In this document: positions 8,872 through 17,573 of the stretch, one piece after another
Numbering within the stretch: position 1 is the stretch's first letter
How the letters are laid out: each line of letters opens with the position of its first letter
Assembly: GCF_028683135.1 (NCBI RefSeq)
Contig: NZ_JAJUBB010000001.1
Location: 372,001-436,000 of the forward strand
DNA: 64,000 bases
Source of the DNA: Enterovibrio qingdaonensis
GTDB lineage: Bacteria; Pseudomonadota; Gammaproteobacteria; Enterobacterales; Vibrionaceae
Direction of reading: 5' to 3'
The notes under the pieces: generated by a model
Seen by the model: only the letters and a program-made list of their open reading frames with translations
Databases searched by the model: none
What the model was told of the DNA's origin: nothing
Made by a program: the position numbers and the translations under genes

Positions 8872-9755
8872 GCTTCTCCTCCTACTGACTTCTTCTTCGT
8901 GGAAAACCAATTCAGCAAATACAGCACCGTGAAGGTGACGAGAAGCAAGAGCATGGATGCGGCTACCGCTTTTCCGATATTGCCTTGCTTGAAGAAGGCA
9001 AGATACACGTAGATTGATAGGCTAGTTGTCGACCCACCAGCACCACTGCCGGTCAGCACATACACGTTATCAAACACCCTAAAGCCGTCGATGAAACGAA
9101 TAAACAACGCGGTAAACAGCGCAAGCTTCATAAACGGTAATTCAATGCGCCAAAAGCGTTGGAACCCTTTGGCACCATCCAGCGTTGCCGCCTCTCGAAC
9201 ATCTTCAGGTACAGATTGATAAGCCAAATGAAACAGCAGCAGCGCAAATGGTGTCCACTGCAAAATTTCAATGGTCATCAGCGTATATATCGCGTTATTC
9301 GCATCCAGAAATGCCGGGCTGTCCCCCCACCACTCCCACAGGTAATAAGGGACAGGGCCGACAAATTCATGCAGCACAAGGCGGTACATCAACCCCACTA
9401 AAGCGGGGGCCGCCATCATTGGCATCATGAGAATCGCCAACATCCACGTGTGTTTTTTCAGTAATGGCGAAAGGTAAACAGCCAGAAAAAGACCAAGTAG
9501 GCACTCGACCAAAGCAGTAAAAAAGCCGAACTGAAAAGAGAAGCGCGTTGCTTGCCAAAACTGCTTATCGTTCACGACATCAATAAAATTACCAAACCCT
9601 CTTAAATCTGGTGAACGAAGGTTTTCAAATGACACGTGTGAAACGCTGTAAACAATATCGGCAATTAAAGGAAAGCCGAGAAACAGCACCAAAAACAGCG
9701 ACAGTGGCACTATTAGCAAACGGCTCTGGTTATCCTTAACCGGCAACGTCTTCAT
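8868..9755 (-). CDS. Carbohydrate ABC transporter permease, MalF/UgpA type (CUT1)
   Basis: The protein has 295 residues with six membrane segments and an N-terminal cytoplasmic stub (MKTLPVKDNQSRLL). The EAA loop is visible as VREAATLDGAKGFQRFWRIE. It pairs with the MalG-type permease downstream, with which it overlaps by 4 bases. It follows the binding-protein gene after 86 bases containing a stable intercistronic hairpin. Such an arrangement usually gives more binding protein than permease. No ATPase subunit is encoded here. Confidence 0.87.
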   Translation of the reverse strand: MKTLPVKDNQSRLLIVPLSLFLVLFLGFPLIADIVYSVSHVSFENLRSPDLRGFGNFIDVVNDKQFWQATRFSFQFGFFTALVECLLGLFLAVYLSPLLKKHTWMLAILMMPMMAAPALVGLMYRLVLHEFVGPVPYYLWEWWGDSPAFLDANNAIYTLMTIEILQWTPFALLLFHLAYQSVPEDVREAATLDGAKGFQRFWRIELPFMKLALFTALFIRFIDGFRVFDNVYVLTGSGAGGSTTSLSIYVYLAFFKQGNIGKAVAASMLLLLVTFTVLYLLNWFSTKKKSVGGEA

Positions 9756-9767
9756 TATTCACCTGCT

Positions 9768-9795
9768 AGGGACGGCAAAAAAAAACACCGTCCCT
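9768..9795 (-). terminator. Intercistronic hairpin after the solute-binding protein gene
   Basis: AGGGACGG (9768-9775) pairs with CCGTCCCT (9788-9795). The loop on the minus strand is mostly T. It lies between the binding protein stop and the first permease, a usual place for a hairpin that protects upstream mRNA or partly attenuates downstream expression. Confidence 0.6.
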
Positions 9796-9841
9796 CCTTA
9801 TTCCATCTGACCCAGTGATATGAGTCACCACCCTTGCTCAG

Positions 9842-11161
9842 TTACTTGAGCAGCTCCTGCATGGCTTCTTCTGTATTGTCCAACGCCGCATCGAGTGACT
9901 GCTGCCCTGCCCAATAACCCGTAAATTCACGCGCCTGAACTTCATAAACAGTCAATGCATTCTTCGACGTACCGCCATTCATGACAAAACCATATTCTCC
10001 GGCATATTCGCCGAGTGTTTTCAAGTCGGGTCGCTGGTCAACAATGTCTGCTACCACGCTTTGTTTTAATGCGGGATTTCCACCTGCAAGCGCATAGGCT
10101 TTCGCCGCGTCAGCCGTTGCCAACCAATTGAGGAATTTCAATGCACCTTCTTTGTTCTCAGAGGCTTTGTTCAAACCAAACCCCAATCCATGAACATGCG
10201 TAAAGCGTCCAGAAGGGCCAGATGGCGGTGGTGCAATTCCTACCTTACCTGCAATCGTAGGGTTTTTAGTTGCGTCCGTTAAATCCCCTGCTGCTGCATT
10301 CCACTGCAACATGGTAGCGACTTGACCCGCACCAAATGCTGCATTTGCCTCTGCATACTCGTAAGACAAGGAATCTTTGGGCGACGAACCTGCATCATAG
10401 AGGTTACGGTAGCGCGTTAATGCATTTTTGAACGCATTGCTGTCGACCGTCACCTCACCGCTATCATTCAACCAATTGCCACCATATGCTTTAACGGCGG
10501 AGTGCCAGATCATCATATTAAAAAGCAAGTTCTTCATCTGAAGTACTGTGCCGTACCGTACCGGACTCTGGCGGTTTTGCTTTTTCGCAAAAAACAACGC
10601 TGTCACAGTGTAATCGTCCCACGTCCACGCCTCAGGCGAGACGGGCATCATTTCCTTACCGAAGTGTTCCTTGGCAATCGCTTTGTACTGTGCTTGCCAA
10701 TCAGGGTCAGAAAGGAGTTTGTCCATCAAGTCAGTGCGGTAATACATAAAGTGCAGAGAAAGGTCAGTCGGCACACCATACTGCTTTCCGTCATACTGCA
10801 TGGTCGCCAGGACTTTATCGTCATATGCATCATTACTCGTTAACGTAATGGGCTCCATATAAGGTGCATACCGACCTAACGAGTACGTTGCGGTCAAATT
10901 GATATCGAATTCTTTTGTCCCTGCGGCGAGATCTGACTGGAGCTTGTCCCAGAACCCTTCCCGGTTAAAAAACAATGCTTCTACTTTATCGTTCTCACTA
11001 ACGCCGGGTTGGGCGTTATACACCTCTATCACTTTTCTCAACGCGACTTCTTCCGGCCCACCTGGCCACCCCAAGACAGTGACTTCGCCCATTACCGGTA
11101 CACTCATCAGTGCCGAAAGTGAGCATGCTGCAGCCAGTTTTCCAATCGATATACCTGCCAT
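9842..11161 (-). CDS. Extracellular solute-binding protein of a sugar ABC transporter
   Basis: The protein has 439 residues with a signal peptide (KLAAACSLSALMSVPVMGE). The mature part has the family 1 binding-protein layout: VTVLGWPGGPEEVALRKV at the N-terminus, VNLTATYS-like and YYRTDLMDK segments in the middle, AFGAGQVATMLQW, and GLNKASENKEGALKFLNWL near residue 330. It should bind sugar in the periplasm and deliver it to the two permeases downstream. Linkage to nanE points to an amino sugar. The promoter must lie in 11162-11428, shared with the divergent GntR gene. Confidence 0.87.
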   Translation of the reverse strand: MAGISIGKLAAACSLSALMSVPVMGEVTVLGWPGGPEEVALRKVIEVYNAQPGVSENDKVEALFFNREGFWDKLQSDLAAGTKEFDINLTATYSLGRYAPYMEPITLTSNDAYDDKVLATMQYDGKQYGVPTDLSLHFMYYRTDLMDKLLSDPDWQAQYKAIAKEHFGKEMMPVSPEAWTWDDYTVTALFFAKKQNRQSPVRYGTVLQMKNLLFNMMIWHSAVKAYGGNWLNDSGEVTVDSNAFKNALTRYRNLYDAGSSPKDSLSYEYAEANAAFGAGQVATMLQWNAAAGDLTDATKNPTIAGKVGIAPPPSGPSGRFTHVHGLGFGLNKASENKEGALKFLNWLATADAAKAYALAGGNPALKQSVVADIVDQRPDLKTLGEYAGEYGFVMNGGTSKNALTVYEVQAREFTGYWAGQQSLDAALDNTEEAMQELLK

Positions 11162-11400
11162 GTTCCTTCTCCGATTCCTACATTGAGTCGCTGCTTTCTA
11201 CCAAACCACATGCATGGTAATCAGCAGCAGAACACTTTCCTTCCTCACTAGAAATAGACCACATGGACTATTCGAACAATCCAGCCGAAGGCAGTATTCG
11301 TCTTCATATTGAGAAAGCATGGAAGAAAGCGCGTCAATATGCCGGAATTCACCGAAACAGGTTTGAATACGCTTCGCTATTGGCTCTACGCTAGTTGCAT

Positions 11401-11412
11401 TGGTCTATACCG
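11401..11412. promoter_or_regulatory. Candidate GntR/UTRA (DasR/NagR-like) operator
   Basis: TGGTCTATACCG matches 10 of 12 bases of the TGGTCTAGACCA palindrome that I know as the DasR-type amino-sugar operator. It lies 17 bases before the preferred start of the GntR gene. A half site TAGACCA occurs at 11255-11261 on the side of the solute-binding protein gene. This suggests autoregulation and control of the divergent operon. Confidence 0.5.
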
Positions 11413-11428
11413 ATTTAACGAGTGCGGA

Positions 11429-12130
11429 ATGTCAAAAAGAGCTCACGTTAGGCAGCAACTGTTACAGTTCATCGCATCCAGCAGTCCTGGGATGCGTTTG
11501 CCTTCAGAAAGGGAGTTAGCCAGCAAATATAAGGTGGCACGGGAAACACTCAGACGTGCGATGCTTGAATTGGAAGCAGAAGGCCAAATCGTAAGGAAGG
11601 TTGGCGCGGGAAATTTCGTTGCGGATAAGCCAGAAACAAAGCAATTATCACTGCGATCGTTTTCAGAGGAAATGCGTCTTAAAGGCCTCACACCGTCAAG
11701 TAAAATCATTCATTCAGAGATCTTATCGGCTGGCGCGAAAATCAGCCAAATGCTGAAGATTCCACCTTCTGAGCAAGTCTACAAAATTGTGCGGATTCGC
11801 TACGCAAACGACCAGCCTATGGCAAAAGAAACCACCTATTTGCCCTGCAGACTACTCCCTAGCTTTAATCCTTCAATGCTAGAACATGGCTCGCTGTACA
11901 CGATTTTGGAGCAAGATTATCAATATGTTTTAAGTCAGGCTGACCAGTTTATCGAAGCGACTGTCATTGAACCCGAAGAAGCCTCATTGCTCAACGTCGC
12001 GCCCTACAGCGCGGGTTTGCTTATCGAGCGACAAATGTCCACCGCAGATGACACCCCGATCGAGTTCTGCAAAACACTGTACCGTTCAGACCGATACAAA
12101 TTTGAGGTGCAAATCAGGCGAAACAAGTAG
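11429..12130 (+). CDS. GntR-family regulator with UTRA effector domain
   Basis: The protein has 233 residues. An N-terminal winged helix (residues about 5-70) includes RLPSERELASKYKVARETLR and VRKVGAGNFV. A UTRA domain follows (residues about 95-230) with MAKETTYLP and GLLIERQMSTADDTPIEF. UTRA proteins of the NagR/DasR group bind phosphorylated amino sugars, which suits the divergent sugar-uptake and nanE operon. An in-frame start at 11309 would add 40 residues unlike any GntR protein. It would also put the candidate operator at 11401 inside the gene, so 11429 is preferred. Confidence 0.85.
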   Translation: MSKRAHVRQQLLQFIASSSPGMRLPSERELASKYKVARETLRRAMLELEAEGQIVRKVGAGNFVADKPETKQLSLRSFSEEMRLKGLTPSSKIIHSEILSAGAKISQMLKIPPSEQVYKIVRIRYANDQPMAKETTYLPCRLLPSFNPSMLEHGSLYTILEQDYQYVLSQADQFIEATVIEPEEASLLNVAPYSAGLLIERQMSTADDTPIEFCKTLYRSDRYKFEVQIRRNK

Positions 12131-12645
12131 CAAATGGAGAAAAAACACGCCCCAGAGATACCTCACATCAAAGCACTCTATCCAGATAAAACTCGAATAG
12201 CACAACACACTTCCCACATTAACCACATCGACTATTAACACATATATTATTATGAATATTAATTAAACATTTCCACCATAACTACTTTTTACAACTTTAA
12301 TAACATTATTAAAAAACCCATATACAATTGAATTTTACCCGGTGCCGTTTTTGTGAGCGACAGCTCTTTTTATACACACAAAAAAAGGTATTTTTGGCCG
12401 AGTTAAAAGTTGGCTCATAGATGAAACCAACGTTGTAAAGGGAATTTTCGTGCTACTAATACCATCATTTCAAGGAAACTACCGTCGATTATCCTTCGAC
12501 ACAGTTACCTAATATCAAAAAGCTAAAACTCTTTTAGCACCTTTTCATATATCGATTGGAACACTGTACCCTTATTTTCAAAAATAAGGTCGAATCGTTA
12601 TATTCAAAATATCTCAAACTAAAACTCAAATATATGAGGCACTCT
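12131..12645. other. AT-rich intergenic region upstream of argH
   Basis: About 515 bases without a convincing gene. A small GAGC/GCTC hairpin followed by five T (12356-12375) could be a weak attenuator. TGAATATTAATTA near 12253 resembles an ARG-box half site, but the second half is imperfect, so ArgR control is only possible. No clear FNR or CRP site is visible. Confidence 0.4.
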
Positions 12646-14082
12646 ATGTCCACCAAATTATGGGGTGGTAGATTCGATCTACCTACAAATAAACTTGTAG
12701 AAGAGTTTAACGCGACAATTCTCATTGAAAAACGACTATTCCCTGTTGATATTCAAGGCAGCATTGCGCACGCCACCATGCTGGCTCGCCAAGACATCAT
12801 CACCCAAGAAGAAGCAGACCTGATTATTTCAGGTTTGAACGCGGTTGCGAAAGAAGTCGAAGAAGGCAAGTTCGTTTACGACACGGCCGATGAAGACGTA
12901 CACATGTCTATCGAAAAACGTATGACCGAAATCATTGGTCCTGTGGGCGGTAAACTGCACACAGCGCGTAGCCGTAACGACCAAACCACGTTAGATTCAA
13001 AAATGCACATGCGTGCAGTGATTGAAGACAATCTGGCACTTATCCGCACCATGCAGAAAGTCATCATCAAGCGTGCGAAAGAAGAAATGAACGTCATCAT
13101 GCCAGGTTATACACACCTGCAAACTGGCCAGCCAATCCTTTTCTCTCATTGGATCATGGCGTATTTCTGGATGCTAGAGCGTGACCATTCTCGCTTTGAA
13201 GATCTACACAAACGTATGGGCCAATGCCCACTGGGTTCTGCGGCACTTGCGGGCACAACCTTCCCTATCGATCGCTTCTATACCGCTGAGCTACTGGGTT
13301 TTGATGGCCCAACACACAACAGCATCGACTCAGTGAGCGACCGTGACCATATGGTGGAATTCAACGCTGCAGCAGCACTGTGCTTCATGCACTTGAGCCG
13401 TCTAGCGGAAGAAATCGTGTTGTTCTCTAGCCAAGACTTTAAGTTCATCGAGCTGTCTGACGATTTCTGTACTGGCTCAAGCATCATGCCACAGAAGAAA
13501 AACCCTGACATCGCTGAGAAAATTCGCGGTAAGACAGGTCGTATGTACGGCAACCTAATGGCAATCCTCACCACCATGAAGGGCCTGCCATTGGCATACA
13601 ACACTGACATGAGTGAAGACAAAGAAGCTGTTTATGACTCAATGGACACACTGCAGCTTTCGCTTCAAGTGATGACACCAATGATCGAAAAAATGGTCGT
13701 GATTGAAGCCAACACTCGTGATGCAGCAGACCGTGGCTTCTCTACCGCAACAGACATGGCGGATTACCTAGTACGTAAAGGTCTTCCTTTCCGCGAAGCG
13801 CACCATGTTGTAGGTTCTGCCGTTAACTACTGTATTAAAAATGAAAAGAAATTGGATGAATTAACGCTAGAAGAATTCCAATCTTTCCATGCTTCTATTG
13901 AACAAGACATCTATAACGATATTACGTTGGAAGCGTGTGTTGCAGCGAGAAATTCATACGGCGGCACCGCACCTGCTGCAGTTGAAATTCAAATTGAACA
14001 TGCAACGAAAATTTGTTTTGGTGGCACAAGCGACCAGGATTTAAATTCCACAATACAATCTTTAGCTTCAACCGCTAATTAA
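12646..14082 (+). CDS. argH: Argininosuccinate lyase (stand-alone)
   Basis: The protein has 478 residues and belongs to the fumarase/aspartase superfamily. It cleaves argininosuccinate to arginine and fumarate. The sequence shows KLWGGRF at the N-terminus, TARSRNDQ, PGYTHLQTGQP with the catalytic His region, and the superfamily signature GSSIMPQKKNPD. GAGG lies 6 bases before the ATG at 12646. An upstream frame to 12556 is AT-rich and unlike the family. In Vibrionaceae the biosynthetic argH is normally in argCBGH and often fused to an ArgA domain. This copy is unfused and paired with a C4-dicarboxylate transporter gene, so it may be a second, catabolic or fumarate-producing lyase (inference). 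It ends at a terminator. Confidence 0.9.
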   Translation: MSTKLWGGRFDLPTNKLVEEFNATILIEKRLFPVDIQGSIAHATMLARQDIITQEEADLIISGLNAVAKEVEEGKFVYDTADEDVHMSIEKRMTEIIGPVGGKLHTARSRNDQTTLDSKMHMRAVIEDNLALIRTMQKVIIKRAKEEMNVIMPGYTHLQTGQPILFSHWIMAYFWMLERDHSRFEDLHKRMGQCPLGSAALAGTTFPIDRFYTAELLGFDGPTHNSIDSVSDRDHMVEFNAAAALCFMHLSRLAEEIVLFSSQDFKFIELSDDFCTGSSIMPQKKNPDIAEKIRGKTGRMYGNLMAILTTMKGLPLAYNTDMSEDKEAVYDSMDTLQLSLQVMTPMIEKMVVIEANTRDAADRGFSTATDMADYLVRKGLPFREAHHVVGSAVNYCIKNEKKLDELTLEEFQSFHASIEQDIYNDITLEACVAARNSYGGTAPAAVEIQIEHATKICFGGTSDQDLNSTIQSLASTAN

Positions 14083-14090
14083 TTAACCTT

Positions 14091-14121
14091 ATCGCCAGCT
14101 ATTTTCTAGCTGGCGATTTTT
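14091..14121 (+). terminator. Rho-independent terminator between argH and the Dcu gene
   Basis: ATCGCCAGCT (14091-14100) pairs perfectly with AGCTGGCGAT (14108-14117) and is followed by TTTTATA. It starts 8 bases after the argH stop codon, so expression of the next gene needs read-through or its own promoter. Confidence 0.85.
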
Positions 14122-14141
14122 ATATATCAACTTTTAGATTT

Positions 14142-14170
14142 ACTGCGAGTACTTTTACTTGCGGTAGGAG
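14142..14170 (+). promoter_or_regulatory. Hairpin abutting the Shine-Dalgarno of the Dcu gene
   Basis: ACTGCGAGTA (14142-14151) pairs with TACTTGCGGT (14156-14165) as RNA over ten pairs, two of them G-U, with a 4-base loop. AGGAG at 14166-14170 follows directly, 5 bases before the ATG. Such a stem could modulate ribosome access. This is an inference from base pairing only. Confidence 0.45.
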
Positions 14171-14175
14171 TTTTT

Positions 14176-15516
14176 ATGAGTGTTGAGTTTTGGCTACAGC
14201 TTTCTGTGGTTTTATTATGTATTGGCGTCGGCGGCCGATTCGGTGGTGTAGGTTTAGGTGCTGCTGGTGGTTTAGGTGTCTGTATTTTAGTACTTGGTTT
14301 CGGTTTGCAACCAGGCTCACCGCCAATCACTGTTCTTCTTATTATTATTTCTGTTATTGCGTGTACCAGTGTATTGCAAGGTGCTGGCGGTCTCGATTTT
14401 CTTGTTCGTGTCGCTGAGAAGTTACTCCGTAAAAAGCCCAGTGCAATCACCTTTCTTGGCCCCCTTATTTCCTCCATGTTTGTTGTGTTCTGTGGTACGT
14501 CTTACGTTGCGTTTGCCGTGTACCCCGTCATTGCAGAAGTTGCAGCAGAAGCCAAGATCCGTCCAGAGCGTCCAATGTCGATGGCCGTTATTGCATCCGG
14601 TATCGCTATCACCGCAAGCCCGATGAGTGCGGCAACAGCCGGTATGATCGCAACCCTATCCATGTACGACGTTTCACTGTTCCAAATTTTGGCCGTGAGC
14701 ATGCCTGCATTCCTGATCGGTGCGCTTTCTGGCTGTACATTCGTTTACAAGCGCGGTTTAGAACTGGAGCAAGACCCAGAGTTCCAACGCCGTGTTGCGG
14801 CGGGTGAATACAAACTGCTTCATGACGAAGTTGATCTTCCAGAGCAAAAAGAAACGGCAGAGCCAACCAAAGGCACCAAACGCAGCGTATTCATTTTCGG
14901 TTTGGGCGTTGCTACCGTTATTCTATTTGGTACCTTCAAAGGTATGCTGCCTTCGTGGGATGTAGACGGTAAAACGGTTGTGCTTTCCACGCCAATGCTT
15001 ATTCAGATGGTCATGCTAGCAGCTGCGCTGTTTATCATCGTCTTTGCCAAAGTACCAAGTGATAAATTCGCATCTGGTTCAGTGTTCCGCTCAGGACTTA
15101 TTGGCGTAGTGGGTGTATTCGGTATCTCATGGATGACCGGCACCTTCTTCAACGCCTACCAGCCATTCTTTGAAACCACCTTTGAAGGCATGGTTGGAAG
15201 CGCACCAATGCTGTTCGGTGTGGTCTTGTTCTGCTTCTCGTCTGTCATTTTCAGCCCATCAGCAACCGTATCTGCGTTGATGCCATTGGGTGCTGCAATG
15301 GGTATACCACCAGGCCTTCTGGTTGCTATGTACCCTGCAACTTGTGGTGACTTTATCGTTCCTGGTGCGGGCCAAATCGGTTGTGTGTCATTCGACCGTA
15401 CCGGTACAACCAAATTGGGTACCTATGTCATCAACCACAGTTACTTGCTGCCAGGTTTTGTCATGGTTATCTCTGCGGTTGCCGCAGGTTATGTGATTTC
15501 TCACATCGTTTTCTAA
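14176..15516 (+). CDS. Anaerobic C4-dicarboxylate transporter, DcuA/DcuB family
   Basis: The protein has 446 residues with about ten to twelve membrane segments. The N-terminal half reads like DcuA/DcuB: GGRFGGVGLGAAGGLGV, SVLQGAGGLDFLVRVAEKLLRKKP, YPVIAEVAAEAKIRPERP and IAITASPMSAATAG. Dcu proteins exchange fumarate, succinate, malate or aspartate across the inner membrane. The preceding argH releases fumarate, so the pair resembles aspA-dcuA of enterobacteria with a different superfamily lyase. A central hydrophilic loop lies near residues 195-235. The gene has AGGAG 5 bases before its ATG and is separated from argH by a terminator and a second hairpin. Confidence 0.87.
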   Translation: MSVEFWLQLSVVLLCIGVGGRFGGVGLGAAGGLGVCILVLGFGLQPGSPPITVLLIIISVIACTSVLQGAGGLDFLVRVAEKLLRKKPSAITFLGPLISSMFVVFCGTSYVAFAVYPVIAEVAAEAKIRPERPMSMAVIASGIAITASPMSAATAGMIATLSMYDVSLFQILAVSMPAFLIGALSGCTFVYKRGLELEQDPEFQRRVAAGEYKLLHDEVDLPEQKETAEPTKGTKRSVFIFGLGVATVILFGTFKGMLPSWDVDGKTVVLSTPMLIQMVMLAAALFIIVFAKVPSDKFASGSVFRSGLIGVVGVFGISWMTGTFFNAYQPFFETTFEGMVGSAPMLFGVVLFCFSSVIFSPSATVSALMPLGAAMGIPPGLLVAMYPATCGDFIVPGAGQIGCVSFDRTGTTKLGTYVINHSYLLPGFVMVISAVAAGYVISHIVF

Positions 15517-15536
15517 CCCAGATAGAAGATGCAACA

Positions 15537-15566
15537 AAGCCTGCTAACACAGCAGGCTTTTTTTTG
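15537..15566 (+). terminator. Rho-independent terminator of the Dcu gene
   Basis: AAGCCTGCT (15537-15545) pairs with AGCAGGCTT (15551-15559), followed by a run of T. It lies about 20 bases after the stop codon. Confidence 0.9.
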
Positions 15567-15691
15567 TTCTAGTCACCCCTTCACCCTCATCTCGCCAGAT
15601 CAAAGGCGTCGGTCTCTTCTTTGATCCAAAGTACGGATACGTAATCATTTACTATGAATGAGTACGCTTAAAGAGACACAAGGACGTAGTG

Positions 15692-16108
15692 ATGAAATGG
15701 CTAGGCTTGGCGATTTGCGTGATGGCACTCAGTGCGTGCGATCAGCCTGATAAGGAACTCCCTGTTACCTTTAAACCCAACATTCCTTTTTGCTCAGGCA
15801 ATAGGACATTGACGGGTACCTTTATGAAACTCACCAGCGATGAAAACTGGTACCTACAAGAGCTTCCTTGCAAAGGAGAATTTCCTCCCCTCGCCCCCAA
15901 AGACGTAAAAGTCGTTACGCAACAACCCTCAGGATCAATCGAGACTGGAATCATTGTGTTTTACGCGCATAAAGGCTCACCTGACATGAATACTCTGCTT
16001 CAAAACATAGGCTCAAAAATGGGAGCAAATGCCGTGGTCGTTAACACTGCCACCGCGCAAGAAGGTGAAGAGATCAACATCGCGACCGTCTACTTGTCGA
16101 AACCCTGA
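15692..16108 (+). CDS. Small lipoprotein, function unknown
   Basis: The protein has 138 residues. A lipoprotein signal peptide ends in LSAC with the lipidated Cys near residue 16. The mature part has a conserved-looking C-terminal segment, GSKMGANAVVVNTATAQ, like that of short envelope lipoproteins. I do not recognise the family. The ATG at 15692 follows AAGGAC; a GTG one codon earlier is equally possible. It is the first of three closely spaced genes for exported proteins (15692-17518), separated from the second by 23 bases. Confidence 0.7.
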   Translation: MKWLGLAICVMALSACDQPDKELPVTFKPNIPFCSGNRTLTGTFMKLTSDENWYLQELPCKGEFPPLAPKDVKVVTQQPSGSIETGIIVFYAHKGSPDMNTLLQNIGSKMGANAVVVNTATAQEGEEINIATVYLSKP

Positions 16109-16131
16109 TAAACAAATAAAAGGATTTTTGT

Positions 16132-16563
16132 ATGAAGCGATATATCGCAATCGGATTATTGCTCATGGGCGGCGTCGCCACAGCGGCCACGAGTGATGAA
16201 CAGCGCGCCGACGATGAAGCGCAAATACGTAGCTTAGTGAAACAACTTTATGTTGCTGGCAATAACCCAAACTCGTCGGCAGACACTTACCTGTACACTT
16301 ACTTTCTACCTACTAGTTTAAAACCTCTTCAAGTGGTATCTGGTCCAAACGGTGAACGTAAAAAGTGGGACAAGATACTTAAATCCTTCGATAGAAATAA
16401 TGAAAGGTTTCAAGCGTATCTGGAAATGCTCTCTAACGCTGAAAACGCCCCGATAAAGTTCTACACAAGCCGACAAGGCGAGCCCATCGCGGTCATCGAC
16501 GTAACCTTCCCCAGAAAACCTAAGTTCACCAAATATCAAGGAAAATGGTATGCCTCTATGTAA
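16132..16563 (+). CDS. Small exported protein, function unknown
   Basis: The protein has 143 residues with a signal peptide (KRYIAIGLLLMGGVATAATS). The mature part is mixed alpha/beta, with EQRADDEAQIRSLVKQLYVAG at its start, reminiscent of NTF2-like proteins, but I cannot confirm that. AAAAGGA precedes the ATG. It overlaps the next gene by 14 bases and probably forms an operon with both neighbours. Confidence 0.65.
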   Translation: MKRYIAIGLLLMGGVATAATSDEQRADDEAQIRSLVKQLYVAGNNPNSSADTYLYTYFLPTSLKPLQVVSGPNGERKKWDKILKSFDRNNERFQAYLEMLSNAENAPIKFYTSRQGEPIAVIDVTFPRKPKFTKYQGKWYASM

Positions 16564-17518
16564 TTCAAGGAAGAAAGCCAAGCTGACTAAAACAGCCGTG
16601 GCTCTGGGCGTATCCCTTCTGTTAGTCAGCAATGTGTGGGCATACGATTGTCAGAAGAACGTACAAAACCATGCCAGCCTGAAAGCGAAAAATTTTTTGG
16701 TGGATGTTTCTGTCGATGTGCCTCAAGGCATACCATCGTCAGGCACATTTCAAATCATTGGATTCAGGTGTTTGTCAGACATTGAGCCAGATCAGCCGTT
16801 CAAAATGTCGATGAGCAAGAGTGCTGCACTCCCTCAATTCGACATCATCTATACCGACGAAGATGGCGTGAGGTTTAACAACATCATGCAAGCCCCTGTG
16901 TTTCCTTGGAGTGAAACCGTCAACGTCGATATGAATTCAACCGTTCTAGCGGACCTGTTGAAAAACATCCCAAACTTCAAACGCTATAACGATCTGGACA
17001 AACAACGTTTAATCGCGATGTCGCGGGACTCTGCTCACCTAAAAGAATGGGCATCACTGCGAAGTCAGCGCACCAGTGCCAACCCTTTGGTTTATGCCTA
17101 TCCCCTGCCTGATGCTGAGAGTAAATTGCTTTCTCTCGCCATCGACGAGTTTCATTCAAACAACGAGCAGCTTCAGCAAAGCTATGTAGACAAGGTGACG
17201 CAACAACCTGAAGACGTCATCTTGGCCTTTTTTGAATCGTTGAAAGCAGGAAAGAAAAGCGAGGCGGACTTAACGCCTTACTTTGAAAAAAAATATCTGT
17301 ATGAAGACAGATATATGGAAAGGTTGCTTAAACAATCCATCGAAAAAGTCTCAGGCGTTGAACTGACTGAAATGGATGCGCTTAAAGGTAGAGCCTTTGC
17401 GACAGTGACGTACACGACCACATCTAACCCTTCAGGTGTGAAGCAAAAATTCATGTTAAAACGACAGCAGTCGACGTGGTTGATATCCTCCGCTTATCAA
17501 CCGAAACCACAAGGCTAG
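16550..17518 (+). CDS. Exported protein of unknown function
   Basis: The protein has 322 residues. The N-terminus is basic (NSRKKAKLTK) and is followed by a hydrophobic stretch ending in VWAYDC, consistent with a signal peptide cleaved after A31. The mature part has Cys residues near 34 and 74 and no motif I recognise. The C-terminal third (residues about 220-318) has the helix-then-sheet layout of NTF2-like domains, like the smaller preceding protein. The start lies inside the previous gene and overlaps it by 14 bases, suggesting coupled translation. Confidence 0.65.
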   Translation: MPLCNSRKKAKLTKTAVALGVSLLLVSNVWAYDCQKNVQNHASLKAKNFLVDVSVDVPQGIPSSGTFQIIGFRCLSDIEPDQPFKMSMSKSAALPQFDIIYTDEDGVRFNNIMQAPVFPWSETVNVDMNSTVLADLLKNIPNFKRYNDLDKQRLIAMSRDSAHLKEWASLRSQRTSANPLVYAYPLPDAESKLLSLAIDEFHSNNEQLQQSYVDKVTQQPEDVILAFFESLKAGKKSEADLTPYFEKKYLYEDRYMERLLKQSIEKVSGVELTEMDALKGRAFATVTYTTTSNPSGVKQKFMLKRQQSTWLISSAYQPKPQG

Positions 17519-17573
17519 TGTCTCGCTCTCTTTATAGAGTGGAAACACCTCACGCACTTTCCGACCCATTTTC

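Noticed and set aside
12131-12645. Clear ArgR or FNR operator upstream of argH
   Set aside because: Only one half of an ARG box is visible near 12253, and no TTGAT-N4-ATCAA site was found. The evidence is too weak to call.
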